Of a stretch of DNA of 64,000 nucleotides, positions 25,023 through 32,951 are shown one piece after another. The DNA lies in contig NZ_SSSM01000003.1 in NCBI RefSeq assembly GCF_004801885.1, positions 496,001-560,000 of the forward strand. The letters run 5' to 3'. A program made the translations under genes and the position numbers. The first letter of the stretch is position 1. The number at the start of each line of letters is the position of its first letter. This DNA is from Naasia lichenicola (lineage in GTDB: Bacteria > Actinomycetota > Actinomycetes > Actinomycetales > Microbacteriaceae). The notes beneath the pieces are model-generated. The model saw only the letters and a program-made list of their open reading frames with translations, searched no databases and was not told the origin of the DNA.

Positions 25023-27257
25023 CTTCCTTCACTACTTCTCCCACCGGGGGTACTGATCTTGAAGTTGCAAAGCCAGAAGCAATTCGACCAGCAGCGGATC
25101 GGTTACACGCTGGGGTTCCCTCCTGATCTGACCGGCGCGCGAATGGCTGTGTGGATCGGATCCCTCCGCGGACTGATGCCCGGCAAGCTCGCCCGCGCAT
25201 TCGGAATGCCCTCGATCTGCTTCGAGACCATTGGCACGAACTCCGGGATCATTCATCGCTTGCTCGTGCCGGCTGCAGATGCTGACTACATAGTCGGGCA
25301 GCTCCGAAGCCTGATCCCGGGCATCAACGTCACCCCGGACCACGACCGTGTCCGTGAGCAGTGGGTCGCCGGCATCTCCATCCGCATGTCCCGACCAATG
25401 CAGCCGATGATGCCCACTTCAGCGGAGGACATGTCGACGAGCCTCCTCGCTTCCATCGCGACCCTCGGGGACAAAGAGTCGGTGATGATCCAATGGGTCA
25501 TAACGCCCGCCCCGGCGAAGATGCCACCGCGGTCCGAGGGCGCAGCGTCCGACCAGTTCGGCATCCTCCGGGCGTTGTCAGGTCGGATCACCGCGAGCGC
25601 TGAAGAACTCGAGCAGCGACGGACCAAGCTGCAGGAGCACAACGTCCTCGCTGCAGGTCGGGTCGTGTCCCTTGCCGAGACCAACGCACGTGGGCGACAT
25701 CTGGTGGACCGAGTCCAGAAGGCGCTAGCCGGCATGCACACCAGCTCGAACCGCTTCAAATCCAAGCCGCTCGACCTGTACGGACTGGCTCAGGTGAACG
25801 AGGCACGCACGCCGATCCTCTTTGACGCCCAGTTCTCCGTGACGGAAGCGGTTGGGATCTTCGGATGGCCTATTGGTTCGCCTTATGTCGCGGGACTCCC
25901 CCGGGGCGCTGCCCGACACCTTCACGCCACGGCTGAGATCCCGCAGACGGGCAGGCTGATCGGGGTATCTAACGTCCCGGGGAACGAGCGCCCCGTCGCA
26001 GTCGGCTACCACGAAGCCCTCAGCCACACGTTCATCGTTGGCGGCACCGGATCCGGGAAGTCAGCGCTCATGGCGAACCTCTTCGCCCAGGACGTGGCGC
26101 ATGGATATGGGGCGATCGTCATCGACGTGGGCGGCAGCGAAAGCCACGAGACCCTCTTCTCGCGCGCACTCAGCTACATCCCTACGGAGCGGATGCAGGA
26201 CGTGATCATCGTCGACCCGAAGAACGGGGCAAACCGACCCGTCAGCTTCAATGTCCTCGATCAGGGCGCTCCTGGCGTGGTCGGGGATCAGATCACGCAG
26301 CTGTTCGAGCGCATCTACGGCGACTCGAAGTCCGGCGTCTGGCTACCCCAGCTGATCTTTCACGGGCTATGGACCCTTGCTGCTGCCGGCGGGTACGCCT
26401 TTACGGACATCATCCCTCTGGTCACCCCCGGCGCGAATGAACTTGCTTGGGCGGACGACATCAAGCGCTCCGTGAAGGACCGCGACCTGCAGCTTTTCTG
26501 GCAGCGCTGGGACAACATGCCAGAAGCGACCCGAAACACCTACGCGACTCCCCTGCTCAACCGCGCGTGGCAGCTAGCAAGCCGCCCCGAGACCCGCCAC
26601 ATCATTGGGCAGTCGAAGTCGAGCTTCCAGATGGACGACGTCATCAACCAGAACAAGATCCTGCTCGTGAACCTCGCGGGTATCCCGTCCGAAGCCGCGA
26701 AGCTCATCGCCTCTCTATTCATGGACGCGCTCTGGAACAGTGCCCAGCGGTTCACCCCGAGCAAGCCGAACTTCCTCTTCATAGACGAAGCGCAACTGCT
26801 GAAGCTGCCGATGAATGTGCAGTCGATGTTGCAGCAGGCAAGGAAGCACCGTCTCGGCGTAACGGTCGCGACCCAGAACATCGAGACCCTCGACCCGGAT
26901 GTGCAGACTGGCGTGCTCACCAACGCCCTGACAAAGGTGATCTATCAAACCGAGGGACGAGCTGCCCGCCTATGGCAGGGAGAACTCGGCAGGAAGTACT
27001 TCACCGAAGAGGACCTTGCCCGCATCGGCAAGTACGAGGCTGTGGCGAAGATCGCCACGGAATCCAGTGGATCGAGCGCGCCGATCACGCTGAAGGTGAC
27101 CGCTCCCCTGCCCACGACAGGCAATGACCACCACACCGTGCGCCTCAGTTCCGCGACCTATGGGCGACCGGTTGAGCAGGTCCGATCCGAGATCGAGAAC
27201 AGACGAGCGCCAGCGCCAACTCCTGAGGACAAGCGACCGCCGATCGGCGAGTGGTAA
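24996..27257 (+). CDS. VirD4/TraG-like DNA-transfer ATPase (FtsK-HerA superfamily)
   Basis: 753 residues. An N-terminal membrane helix (~3-24, LALLLPSLLLPPGVLI) is followed by a ~300-residue region (MPSICFETIGTNSG, IIHRLLVPAADADYIVGQL) seen in actinobacterial conjugation-type ATPases, then the motor domain: Walker A GGTGSGKSA near residue 350, Walker B LFIDEAQLL near 592, and ARKHRLGVTVATQNIETL as in coupling proteins. It should form a membrane-anchored hexameric DNA pump. No relaxase or other type IV secretion gene is recognised in the element. It ends at a strong terminator. Confidence 0.82.
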   Translation: MWMTLLALLLPSLLLPPGVLILKLQSQKQFDQQRIGYTLGFPPDLTGARMAVWIGSLRGLMPGKLARAFGMPSICFETIGTNSGIIHRLLVPAADADYIVGQLRSLIPGINVTPDHDRVREQWVAGISIRMSRPMQPMMPTSAEDMSTSLLASIATLGDKESVMIQWVITPAPAKMPPRSEGAASDQFGILRALSGRITASAEELEQRRTKLQEHNVLAAGRVVSLAETNARGRHLVDRVQKALAGMHTSSNRFKSKPLDLYGLAQVNEARTPILFDAQFSVTEAVGIFGWPIGSPYVAGLPRGAARHLHATAEIPQTGRLIGVSNVPGNERPVAVGYHEALSHTFIVGGTGSGKSALMANLFAQDVAHGYGAIVIDVGGSESHETLFSRALSYIPTERMQDVIIVDPKNGANRPVSFNVLDQGAPGVVGDQITQLFERIYGDSKSGVWLPQLIFHGLWTLAAAGGYAFTDIIPLVTPGANELAWADDIKRSVKDRDLQLFWQRWDNMPEATRNTYATPLLNRAWQLASRPETRHIIGQSKSSFQMDDVINQNKILLVNLAGIPSEAAKLIASLFMDALWNSAQRFTPSKPNFLFIDEAQLLKLPMNVQSMLQQARKHRLGVTVATQNIETLDPDVQTGVLTNALTKVIYQTEGRAARLWQGELGRKYFTEEDLARIGKYEAVAKIATESSGSSAPITLKVTAPLPTTGNDHHTVRLSSATYGRPVEQVRSEIENRRAPAPTPEDKRPPIGEW

Positions 27258-27267
27258 ACGCAAGAAA

Positions 27268-27290
27268 CCCCGTCCAAATCACGGACGGGG
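27268..27290. terminator. Bidirectional terminator between ATPase and Lsr2
   Basis: Perfect 8-bp GC-rich stem CCCCGTCC/GGACGGGG with a 7-nt loop, extended outward by GCAAGAA/TTCTTGC after one mismatch. A/T-rich flanks on both sides serve both convergent genes. Confidence 0.85.
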
Positions 27291-27310
27291 CTTCTTGCTA
27301 TTGCTTGTGT

Positions 27311-27637
27311 CTAGTGCGCTTCGTTGTACGCGTCGATGATCGACGACGCGATACGTCCGCGTGCGCTGACCTGGTGACCGTTCTCGGATGCCCACTGGCG
27401 AATCGCCTGCAGGTCCTTGTTCCCGGACGACTTAGCCGGCGCCGCGGCAGGCTTGCGACCGCCACCGTTACGGCGAGCTGAATCGATGTAGTCGCTCAGC
27501 GCCTCCCGCAGCTTGTCTGCATTCTCTTCGGACAGGTCGATCGAGTAGTCGATGCCCTCATAGCCGAACTGGACAGTCTTCGTAGCCGGCGAACCATCAA
27601 TGTCGTCCAGCAGTTCAATAACGTGCTTCTGCACCAT
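27311..27637 (-). CDS. lsr2: Lsr2-family nucleoid-associated silencer
   Basis: 108 residues. The N-terminal dimerisation part (VIELLDDIDGSPATKTVQF, GIDYSIDLSEENADKL) is followed by a Gly/Lys/Ala-rich linker and a C-terminal DNA-binding helix pair with the Lsr2 hallmark R-G-R loop (QWASENGHQVSARGRI). Lsr2 bridges AT-rich DNA and silences foreign genes; prophage copies can maintain or interfere with silencing. ATG start with GGGAGG upstream, not the longer open frame. It is the last leftward gene of the late block and has a separate 120-bp upstream gap, so it may have its own promoter. Confidence 0.93.
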   Translation of the reverse strand: MVQKHVIELLDDIDGSPATKTVQFGYEGIDYSIDLSEENADKLREALSDYIDSARRNGGGRKPAAAPAKSSGNKDLQAIRQWASENGHQVSARGRIASSIIDAYNEAH

Positions 27638-27757
27638 AAGAGCCTCCCTAAAGCTTGAAATAAACGATATGGGCAAATACTCGTCTTTGCAAGTTGGTAC
27701 GCCTAGAAACGCCTGAGAATAGGTCATAGGTGCGTATATGAAGGGCGTTCGATGGTT

Positions 27758-28300
27758 CTAGACCTGAAAATAGCCCATCAGGTCAAGACGCGCCGTGTAG
27801 GCAGTCAGGGGAAGCCCCGTTGCAGGGGTATTCACCTTTGCGTATACCGCCGTGCCTCCGTTTAGCGCTGCTCGAGCTGATGCGAGGGTAAGCGCGTTCG
27901 AGGATGTCAGCCCGATACCAGCCAAGGTTCCCAACAGACCCTGGGATGCGGCGATGTCGGCGTAGTTCGGTCCGGTGGCACCCACCGCTAGCTGAGCCTG
28001 GGTCAGGACGTTGCCAGTAAGCGAGAGGATCTCGACATGCACGCCAATCACGACGAAGCGGAAAGATGTCGGAGCTAATGTGTAGATGAGAGTCGACCCG
28101 GTCGCAGCTAGATTCACTGGCGCGGTTCCTCGAAGTACGCGGAGCGCGTCCGTAGGGAACCAGCCGGAGCCGTTACTCCGATAGAACATCGTCGTGTCTG
28201 ATGCGTAAGCCAGATCACCGGGGCGCCCAGTGGTCGCCATCATGTTCGCCTCGCTGTCCCAGACCTGATTCTGCCCGTAGTACTGGACGCCTACACCCAT
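27758..28300 (-). CDS. Phage tail-associated protein (probable fibre/tailspike accessory)
   Basis: 180 residues. N-terminal GVQYYGQNQVWDSEANMMATTG and GRPGDLAYASDTTMFYRSNG resemble fibre-attachment segments. The remaining part is beta-rich (LIYTLAPTSFRFVVIGVHV, LTQAQLAVGATGPNYADI), as in small receptor-binding or trimerisation domains. It directly follows the tailspike gene and is likely part of, or a chaperone for, the host-recognition apparatus. No enzymatic motif is seen. Confidence 0.55.
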   Translation of the reverse strand: MGVGVQYYGQNQVWDSEANMMATTGRPGDLAYASDTTMFYRSNGSGWFPTDALRVLRGTAPVNLAATGSTLIYTLAPTSFRFVVIGVHVEILSLTGNVLTQAQLAVGATGPNYADIAASQGLLGTLAGIGLTSSNALTLASARAALNGGTAVYAKVNTPATGLPLTAYTARLDLMGYFQV

Positions 28301-28302
28301 GG

Positions 28303-31131
28303 CTAGTTGTTTCCGATCACGATCCAGTTAGCGCCGTTGCTCTGGACACGGACGTACTTGTATTGGGTGCTCAAGCTATAGGTACTGGCTCCGTCGATGG
28401 TCTGGCTAGACGTGGTGACGACCGTTATCACTCCAGTACCCGAGTTCTTGATGAGGTACTCGCGCCCGGCGATGCCTGCGGAGGTAGGAAGCGTCGCGTT
28501 CACCGTTCCACTCGTGAAGTCGACCACCGCGTCACTGGCACCCAAGGTGTACGCCGCCGTCTTCACAATGTAGGCAATCGCAAACGAACCCGCTGATTGC
28601 AACGTCGAGTGAGGGGCACCAGCTTGCCCAACCACTAGCCGTTGGTTGACGCTGTCAGCTACGACGTATGTCGTGTTACTTGCTTGCTTCAGCTGAAACG
28701 AAATAGTGCTGTCGCCCCCGGGACGGAACACGAGAGCACCAGTCCCCTTGGTTTTGATCGTCCCTTGAACGTTCGTATCAGACCCCGTAAAAATCAGTGA
28801 CGGCGAGATACCAGCTGCCCCATTAGCCATTTGTAGATAATTGACCGCTAAACCCGCTGCAGGAAGTGATAAGGCTATGGCGCCTGTCGTGTCATTTATT
28901 TGTGCAATAGCGGGTGTCGTGATGGTAGGCGAAGACGCAAGAACCAGGGCACCACTTCCGGTGGAGGTAGAACCGCCAGATCCTCCTTGAGACACCGACA
29001 AAGGTGTCGTCAATCCACTCAGACCTGTAATGTCCGAATTGGCTCCCTTGGCAGCTTTTGATCCGACCTGAGTCTGCAAAATGGCATCGGCTGAGTCAAC
29101 ATACAGCTTTGTTGCTGCATGGAGGTTCACCGTGGGCGCCCCCGAGAGAAGGACCGGCACAGAAAAGTTTGCAGCAGTGCTATCCACGACGACCCGGTCA
29201 GTAACGGAATTCAAGGAGTTGCCTGAAATACCTGGCGTTGGAGTCTGCAGTCGGATGACGGCCGTACCGGATCCTCTAGATTCAGACGCTACCAGGAGCA
29301 GTTCTCCGGCGTCTTTGTCTACGGCATCCAGTGCCGGCTGACCACTATAGATCTTGTGATTGAAGCCCGGGAGACCTGAGCCTCCAGAGCGGGCTACTCC
29401 AGTGTTACGGGGCGTATCACCGGCGTAGGTAAGCCCGTCTGCAGTTTGAACGCCCGCCGGAGCCCCAACAATAAGGCGACCACGTTGCGAGCTTGTAAGG
29501 CGCATACGCTCTTCCTGTATTTGGGTGGTGGTACCGCTTGACGTGTCGCGCGAAGTCCAGAAACCTACGTATCCCAGTCCAGAGTTTCCTGTTCCTATTC
29601 CAGACTTGATGTCCACATGACCGCCACCAAGGTTCGTGCCTCCGATAACGGAATCAGCCGCCTTAATTATGAGTGAGCCGCCAGCGCCAATCTTCGATTG
29701 CCCTATACCGATGGCGTGATCGCCCACGTCGCTAAGTTGTATATCTTGCCCTAACCCAACGTTTGCATGGTAAGAAATCTCATCGGAGAGACCAGCTCCC
29801 CCAGGCGTCGAGATAGGCGTAGTAGTGTTGAGGATTCGATTTCCAAGGAAGCTAATCCCGTGAACGTCATACAAATAGACACCTGTATCAGAGCCGTCGA
29901 TGATGTTCTGACTTACAATCACATCTCGAAGATGCTGAAGGTTGATACCCCTAGTGAGATCAACGCCGCCTTCCTTCGTCCCATCCACCTGATTGTTCGC
30001 AATGATGACGTTCCGGGTATAGGAGACTGCCCCCTCATCTTGCCCCTGAACGTAGATGTTTCCACCAATCACATGGTTGTGGGTGATGGTCAGGAATCGA
30101 CTTTCTTCTGTTTGACCGACGTTGCTGTCCGTGAAAACTACGATGCTGGCTCCGCGCCCCGACCCCCCGGGACTTAGCACATTATTCGAGACGGTCACGT
30201 GATAATGCGGAATCTTCTCGCCACCAAGCGTGATGAATCCGTCGACGACATTGTTGGCAATAACGAAGCGCTTTTGAGCAACGAGGTTGATAGCCGACGG
30301 CGAATACGTGAGTCCGAGATCACCCTGGCGAATGAAGTTGTTCTCAATAATGACCTGGCTGATCGTGGAGATCGAATCGTCTGGGCCACCAAAAATTACG
30401 TCCCCGTTTCCTCCTCCTACCAAGCGGTTGTGGTGAATCCAGATCTTGTTTGAGTCTGCCAGGTTGTTGTTCTTGATCGAAAGGCATGTTCCTGGCGTAT
30501 TGAGAACCTGACAGTGGTCGACTTCCACTATGCCGCTACCATTGGCGATGTTTATGATTTTGTCGGAATCAATGCTATTGACACCATTGATAAAGAGATT
30601 GGATACGCGAGCGTTACTGATATTGCTAATATTTATTGTGCGCCCGCCACCAGGGGTAGGCGTTAAGACTGTCGCGACGCCCTCTCCCGACAGCCACACG
30701 TTGCTCCGCATGCTGATGGCACCGTTCATTGAATAGTTGCCGGCGCGCAATACAACTCGTCCTCCACCAGCTGCACTGACCGCGCTTATAGCAGTATTGA
30801 TGACCGTGTGGTCATTAGTGCCACTCGTGCTGTAATCCGCTGCAATACCTGTCGGCGCGACAATCTTCGATACCGTCCGGGTTCGTACAATAGGCGACGA
30901 TGCAGAGCCCGCGAGGTCACCCGCTAGTCGAACCAATCCTTTGACTGATGACGTGGCGTCTCCCGGCAGCGCCGATGCTTCGGCTAGACCTGTCACGACC
31001 CCTGTACGTCCATTGACGCTCTGAACCTGGCCATCCTCACCCCTAGGCCCTTGCACACGCGCCTGCACTTTGAAGATCGGCGCCGCCTTGACCTGCGCCA
31101 CGATCTTCATAGAGCGGATAGAGCTACCCAC
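28303..31131 (-). CDS. Tailspike: pectate-lyase-type parallel beta-helix protein
   Basis: 942 residues, the largest structural gene. Order: short N-terminal attachment region with GPRGEDGQVQSVNGRTG (collagen-like then the VNGxTG fibre motif); from ~110 a Pectate_lyase_3 opening (DHTVINTAISAVSAAGGGRV, LRAGNYSMNGAISM) and right-handed beta-helix repeats rich in NNxIxxG patterns to ~460; then beta-rich linkers and a C-terminal module (SAGIAGREYLIKNSGTG ... ANWIVIGN) common to fibre tips. It probably binds and cleaves cell-surface polysaccharide. GTG start; MKIVAQVK seven codons in is possible. Confidence 0.85.
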   Translation of the reverse strand: MGSSIRSMKIVAQVKAAPIFKVQARVQGPRGEDGQVQSVNGRTGVVTGLAEASALPGDATSSVKGLVRLAGDLAGSASSPIVRTRTVSKIVAPTGIAADYSTSGTNDHTVINTAISAVSAAGGGRVVLRAGNYSMNGAISMRSNVWLSGEGVATVLTPTPGGGRTINISNISNARVSNLFINGVNSIDSDKIINIANGSGIVEVDHCQVLNTPGTCLSIKNNNLADSNKIWIHHNRLVGGGNGDVIFGGPDDSISTISQVIIENNFIRQGDLGLTYSPSAINLVAQKRFVIANNVVDGFITLGGEKIPHYHVTVSNNVLSPGGSGRGASIVVFTDSNVGQTEESRFLTITHNHVIGGNIYVQGQDEGAVSYTRNVIIANNQVDGTKEGGVDLTRGINLQHLRDVIVSQNIIDGSDTGVYLYDVHGISFLGNRILNTTTPISTPGGAGLSDEISYHANVGLGQDIQLSDVGDHAIGIGQSKIGAGGSLIIKAADSVIGGTNLGGGHVDIKSGIGTGNSGLGYVGFWTSRDTSSGTTTQIQEERMRLTSSQRGRLIVGAPAGVQTADGLTYAGDTPRNTGVARSGGSGLPGFNHKIYSGQPALDAVDKDAGELLLVASESRGSGTAVIRLQTPTPGISGNSLNSVTDRVVVDSTAANFSVPVLLSGAPTVNLHAATKLYVDSADAILQTQVGSKAAKGANSDITGLSGLTTPLSVSQGGSGGSTSTGSGALVLASSPTITTPAIAQINDTTGAIALSLPAAGLAVNYLQMANGAAGISPSLIFTGSDTNVQGTIKTKGTGALVFRPGGDSTISFQLKQASNTTYVVADSVNQRLVVGQAGAPHSTLQSAGSFAIAYIVKTAAYTLGASDAVVDFTSGTVNATLPTSAGIAGREYLIKNSGTGVITVVTTSSQTIDGASTYSLSTQYKYVRVQSNGANWIVIGNN

Positions 31132-31493
31132 TAGGAGCTTCCCCGTGGAGGAGTCACCTCGACTTCTACAGAGTCGAAGCGGAATGTGGTCAGCTTTTGG
31201 GCTGCGCTGAGGTACCGCCCGTACCAGTAGTACTTTCCGACTGGAATCAACGAGCTATTTGGGACGCCCGCCTGGCTCGACAACTCGAAGTCGAACGATG
31301 TCACGTCAGATTCGAACGGTCCGAGCGAGGACGTGATGACCGCCGATGGATCTACGACCGTATCGCTGGCGTTCGCACCCCTCGGAATGACAAAGAGGTA
31401 AGCGGACCCTCCCGTTACGTCCCCGAACAGAGCGGTAGCCGGGACCGGAACCGTCTGATCGTCTCCGCGGATGATCTCGGGAGGCTTAGCCAT
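31131..31493 (-). CDS. Hypothetical virion/fibre-associated protein
   Basis: 120 residues, beta-rich: MAKPPEIIRGDDQTVPVPAT, GGSAYLFVIPRGANASD, SLIPVGKYYWYGRYLSAAQ and FRFDSVEVEVTPPRG. The pattern of a 'read-out of voltage-like' immunoglobulin fold with K-Y-Y-W-Y resembles small baseplate or fibre accessory proteins (BppU N-terminal-like). Its stop abuts the tailspike start and it directly follows the small membrane protein of the lysis cassette. Function is not established. Confidence 0.5.
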   Translation of the reverse strand: MAKPPEIIRGDDQTVPVPATALFGDVTGGSAYLFVIPRGANASDTVVDPSAVITSSLGPFESDVTSFDFELSSQAGVPNSSLIPVGKYYWYGRYLSAAQKLTTFRFDSVEVEVTPPRGSS

Positions 31494-31688
31494 CTAGTTG
31501 GATGCCCCGTCGTTTTTCTGCACGTTGAGCGCCGCAAGCACGTTGATCACGGCTACCTCACCGCTCCAGAGGGCGACTTCGAGGGATCCGATGTAGTCCT
31601 TGGCTAGGAGATAGGCAATGACCGGCGTGCCGAGCGCGGTTGCGACATATAGGACGACGCGGACCTTGGGAGGGATGCTGACTTGCAT
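31494..31688 (-). CDS. Small membrane protein, candidate holin
   Basis: 64 residues with two hydrophobic segments (KVRVVLYVATALGTPVIAYLL and VALWSGEVAVINVLAALNV) and short polar ends, next to the endolysin gene. Size, two-helix topology and position fit a class II holin. I start at MQVSIPPK (GGGGTGAG site); the GTG two codons earlier lies in the ribosome-binding site. It overlaps nothing but is 2 bp from the endolysin stop. Confidence 0.6.
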   Translation of the reverse strand: MQVSIPPKVRVVLYVATALGTPVIAYLLAKDYIGSLEVALWSGEVAVINVLAALNVQKNDGASN

Positions 31689-31690
31689 AC

Positions 31691-32356
31691 TCACCCCGCT
31701 ACCACTTCGTAGAGCCCTGGCTTCAGGGTCGTGGCGGATTGGGACTTGCTGCCCTGGATGCCTTGAGCCACCTGGTCGCGCTTGAACCCATGTAGGTCGT
31801 TCATCACAGGGGTAATCAACTCGATCGACTGGTGCATGTCACCGTTCCATGCTTCGGATGCGATGACCGCGTCCTTGTACTTGGTGGCGTCGATGCCCTT
31901 GGCTTTCCAGCTCTTCAGGTCCTCGTACTCTTCGTATGAAATTGAGATCATGCTTCCTCCTCTCGAGGTGGTTAGTTCTTGCCCGACGAACGTCGCGACG
32001 CTGCTCAGGTGGCAGTACGTCACGTATGAGTCGCCCACCCGCACCGTGACGTAGTTGCCCCATTGGCTCCCGATTCCCACGGCGACTACGGTGCCCGGCT
32101 GAAACTCGTACGGCGTCGGGTCGATGTCCTTCTGGCAGGCGATATCCGTGCCCGCTTGTATGTGCAGGTGAGGACCGCCGGTCACCCCGGTGTTGCCCGT
32201 GTAGCCGATGATCACGCCACCGATGACGATCGGCGTTCCGACTGGACACGCTCGATCGTTCCCGCGGTGGTACTTGCCCACTGAGCCTTTAGGTCCGTAG
32301 AAGACACCGTCCGTTGCTCGGTAGCCGAAGGTCACTGGGAAGTCATTGGCGATCAT
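31691..32356 (-). CDS. Endolysin with permuted M23 metallopeptidase domain
   Basis: 221 residues. Zinc-site motifs: H-x3-D at His30/Asp34 (KYHRGNDRAC) and H-x-H at His63/His65 (GGPHLHIQ). The strand pair GNYVTVRVGDSYVTYCHLSSV, which in ordinary M23 enzymes comes between these two motifs, here follows the H-x-H motif, so the domain is circularly permuted. A ~90-residue C-terminal region (EEYEDLKSWKAKGIDATKY ...) probably binds the wall. It should cut peptidoglycan cross-bridges. ATG behind GGAGG; overlaps the next upstream gene by 4 bp. Confidence 0.82.
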   Translation of the reverse strand: MIANDFPVTFGYRATDGVFYGPKGSVGKYHRGNDRACPVGTPIVIGGVIIGYTGNTGVTGGPHLHIQAGTDIACQKDIDPTPYEFQPGTVVAVGIGSQWGNYVTVRVGDSYVTYCHLSSVATFVGQELTTSRGGSMISISYEEYEDLKSWKAKGIDATKYKDAVIASEAWNGDMHQSIELITPVMNDLHGFKRDQVAQGIQGSKSQSATTLKPGLYEVVAG

Positions 32357-32592
32357 CGTCCGCCTCCCTTACGACTCTTCAAGTCAAGAGCGTGGAAGAG
32401 CAACGCGAGCGAGAAGAGCGACGAGAGGACAAAAGGAAAGAGCGCAGGCGGGCTTGGAAGCGTCAGCGTGTAGAGGACGGTGGCGATACAGAGCATCGCC
32501 GCGAACGTCAGCCGGAGGAACCCCTTCTGCCAAGCGATGATCGCGGTGAGCAGGTATGGAATCAGGCGTAGTGCGATCAGCAGAGTGATCAT
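32353..32592 (-). CDS. Lysis-cassette membrane protein, candidate holin
   Basis: 79 residues with three hydrophobic helices (ITLLIALRLIPYLLTAII, LTFAAMLCIATVLYTLTL and FPFVLSSLFSLALLFHAL) and a basic tail (KSRKGGGR), typical of class I holin topology. I start at MITLLIAL, which overlaps the preceding gene as ATGA; the longer open frame upstream overlaps that gene fully. It immediately precedes the endolysin. Confidence 0.65.
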   Translation of the reverse strand: MITLLIALRLIPYLLTAIIAWQKGFLRLTFAAMLCIATVLYTLTLPSPPALFPFVLSSLFSLALLFHALDLKSRKGGGR

Positions 32593-32951
32593 CGCGCGGC
32601 TCCCGATCCGATGAAGAACGTGATGATGCCGGCTGCGCCCGCGGTGATGATGCCAGCTGCCTTGACGAGATCCTTGTTGTCGTACCACTTGCGCTGAACG
32701 GTGAGGTTCTCCGCCTTGATGTTCTGGATCGTCGGGTGCTTCGCCATGTAGTCCTCTTGCCACTTGGCTTGGCTCTCCTGCAGCTCGGCGCTGCGCTCGA
32801 GCTTGTTCACGCGCCCGTTGGTCTTATAGGTCTGCGTCTTGATCTCAGCGACGTCCGACATCAGGACTTCCTGGTTGATCGTGAGCGCCACGAGCTTGTC
32901 CATGATGTCTCTGCCCGAATAGCCGATGTCCTCGCGGTTGTGCTCACTCAT
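32589..32951 (-). CDS. Coiled-coil plus C-terminal TM protein (XhlA-like), lysis cassette
   Basis: 120 residues: a helical N-terminal part with heptad pattern (MDKLVALTINQEVLMSDVAEI, cut to its core; NGRVNKLERSAELQESQAKW), then one C-terminal hydrophobic helix (VKAAGIITAGAAGIITFFIG). This layout matches XhlA/hemolysin-like proteins that work with holins and endolysins. Overlaps both neighbours by 4 bp. Confidence 0.6.
   Translation of the reverse strand: MSEHNREDIGYSGRDIMDKLVALTINQEVLMSDVAEIKTQTYKTNGRVNKLERSAELQESQAKWQEDYMAKHPTIQNIKAENLTVQRKWYDNKDLVKAAGIITAGAAGIITFFIGSGAAR

Noticed and set aside
24996-27257. Complete conjugation system (ICE)
   Set aside because: No relaxase, VirB4 or oriT-like nick site recognised; only the coupling-type ATPase is present, and virion genes are complete.
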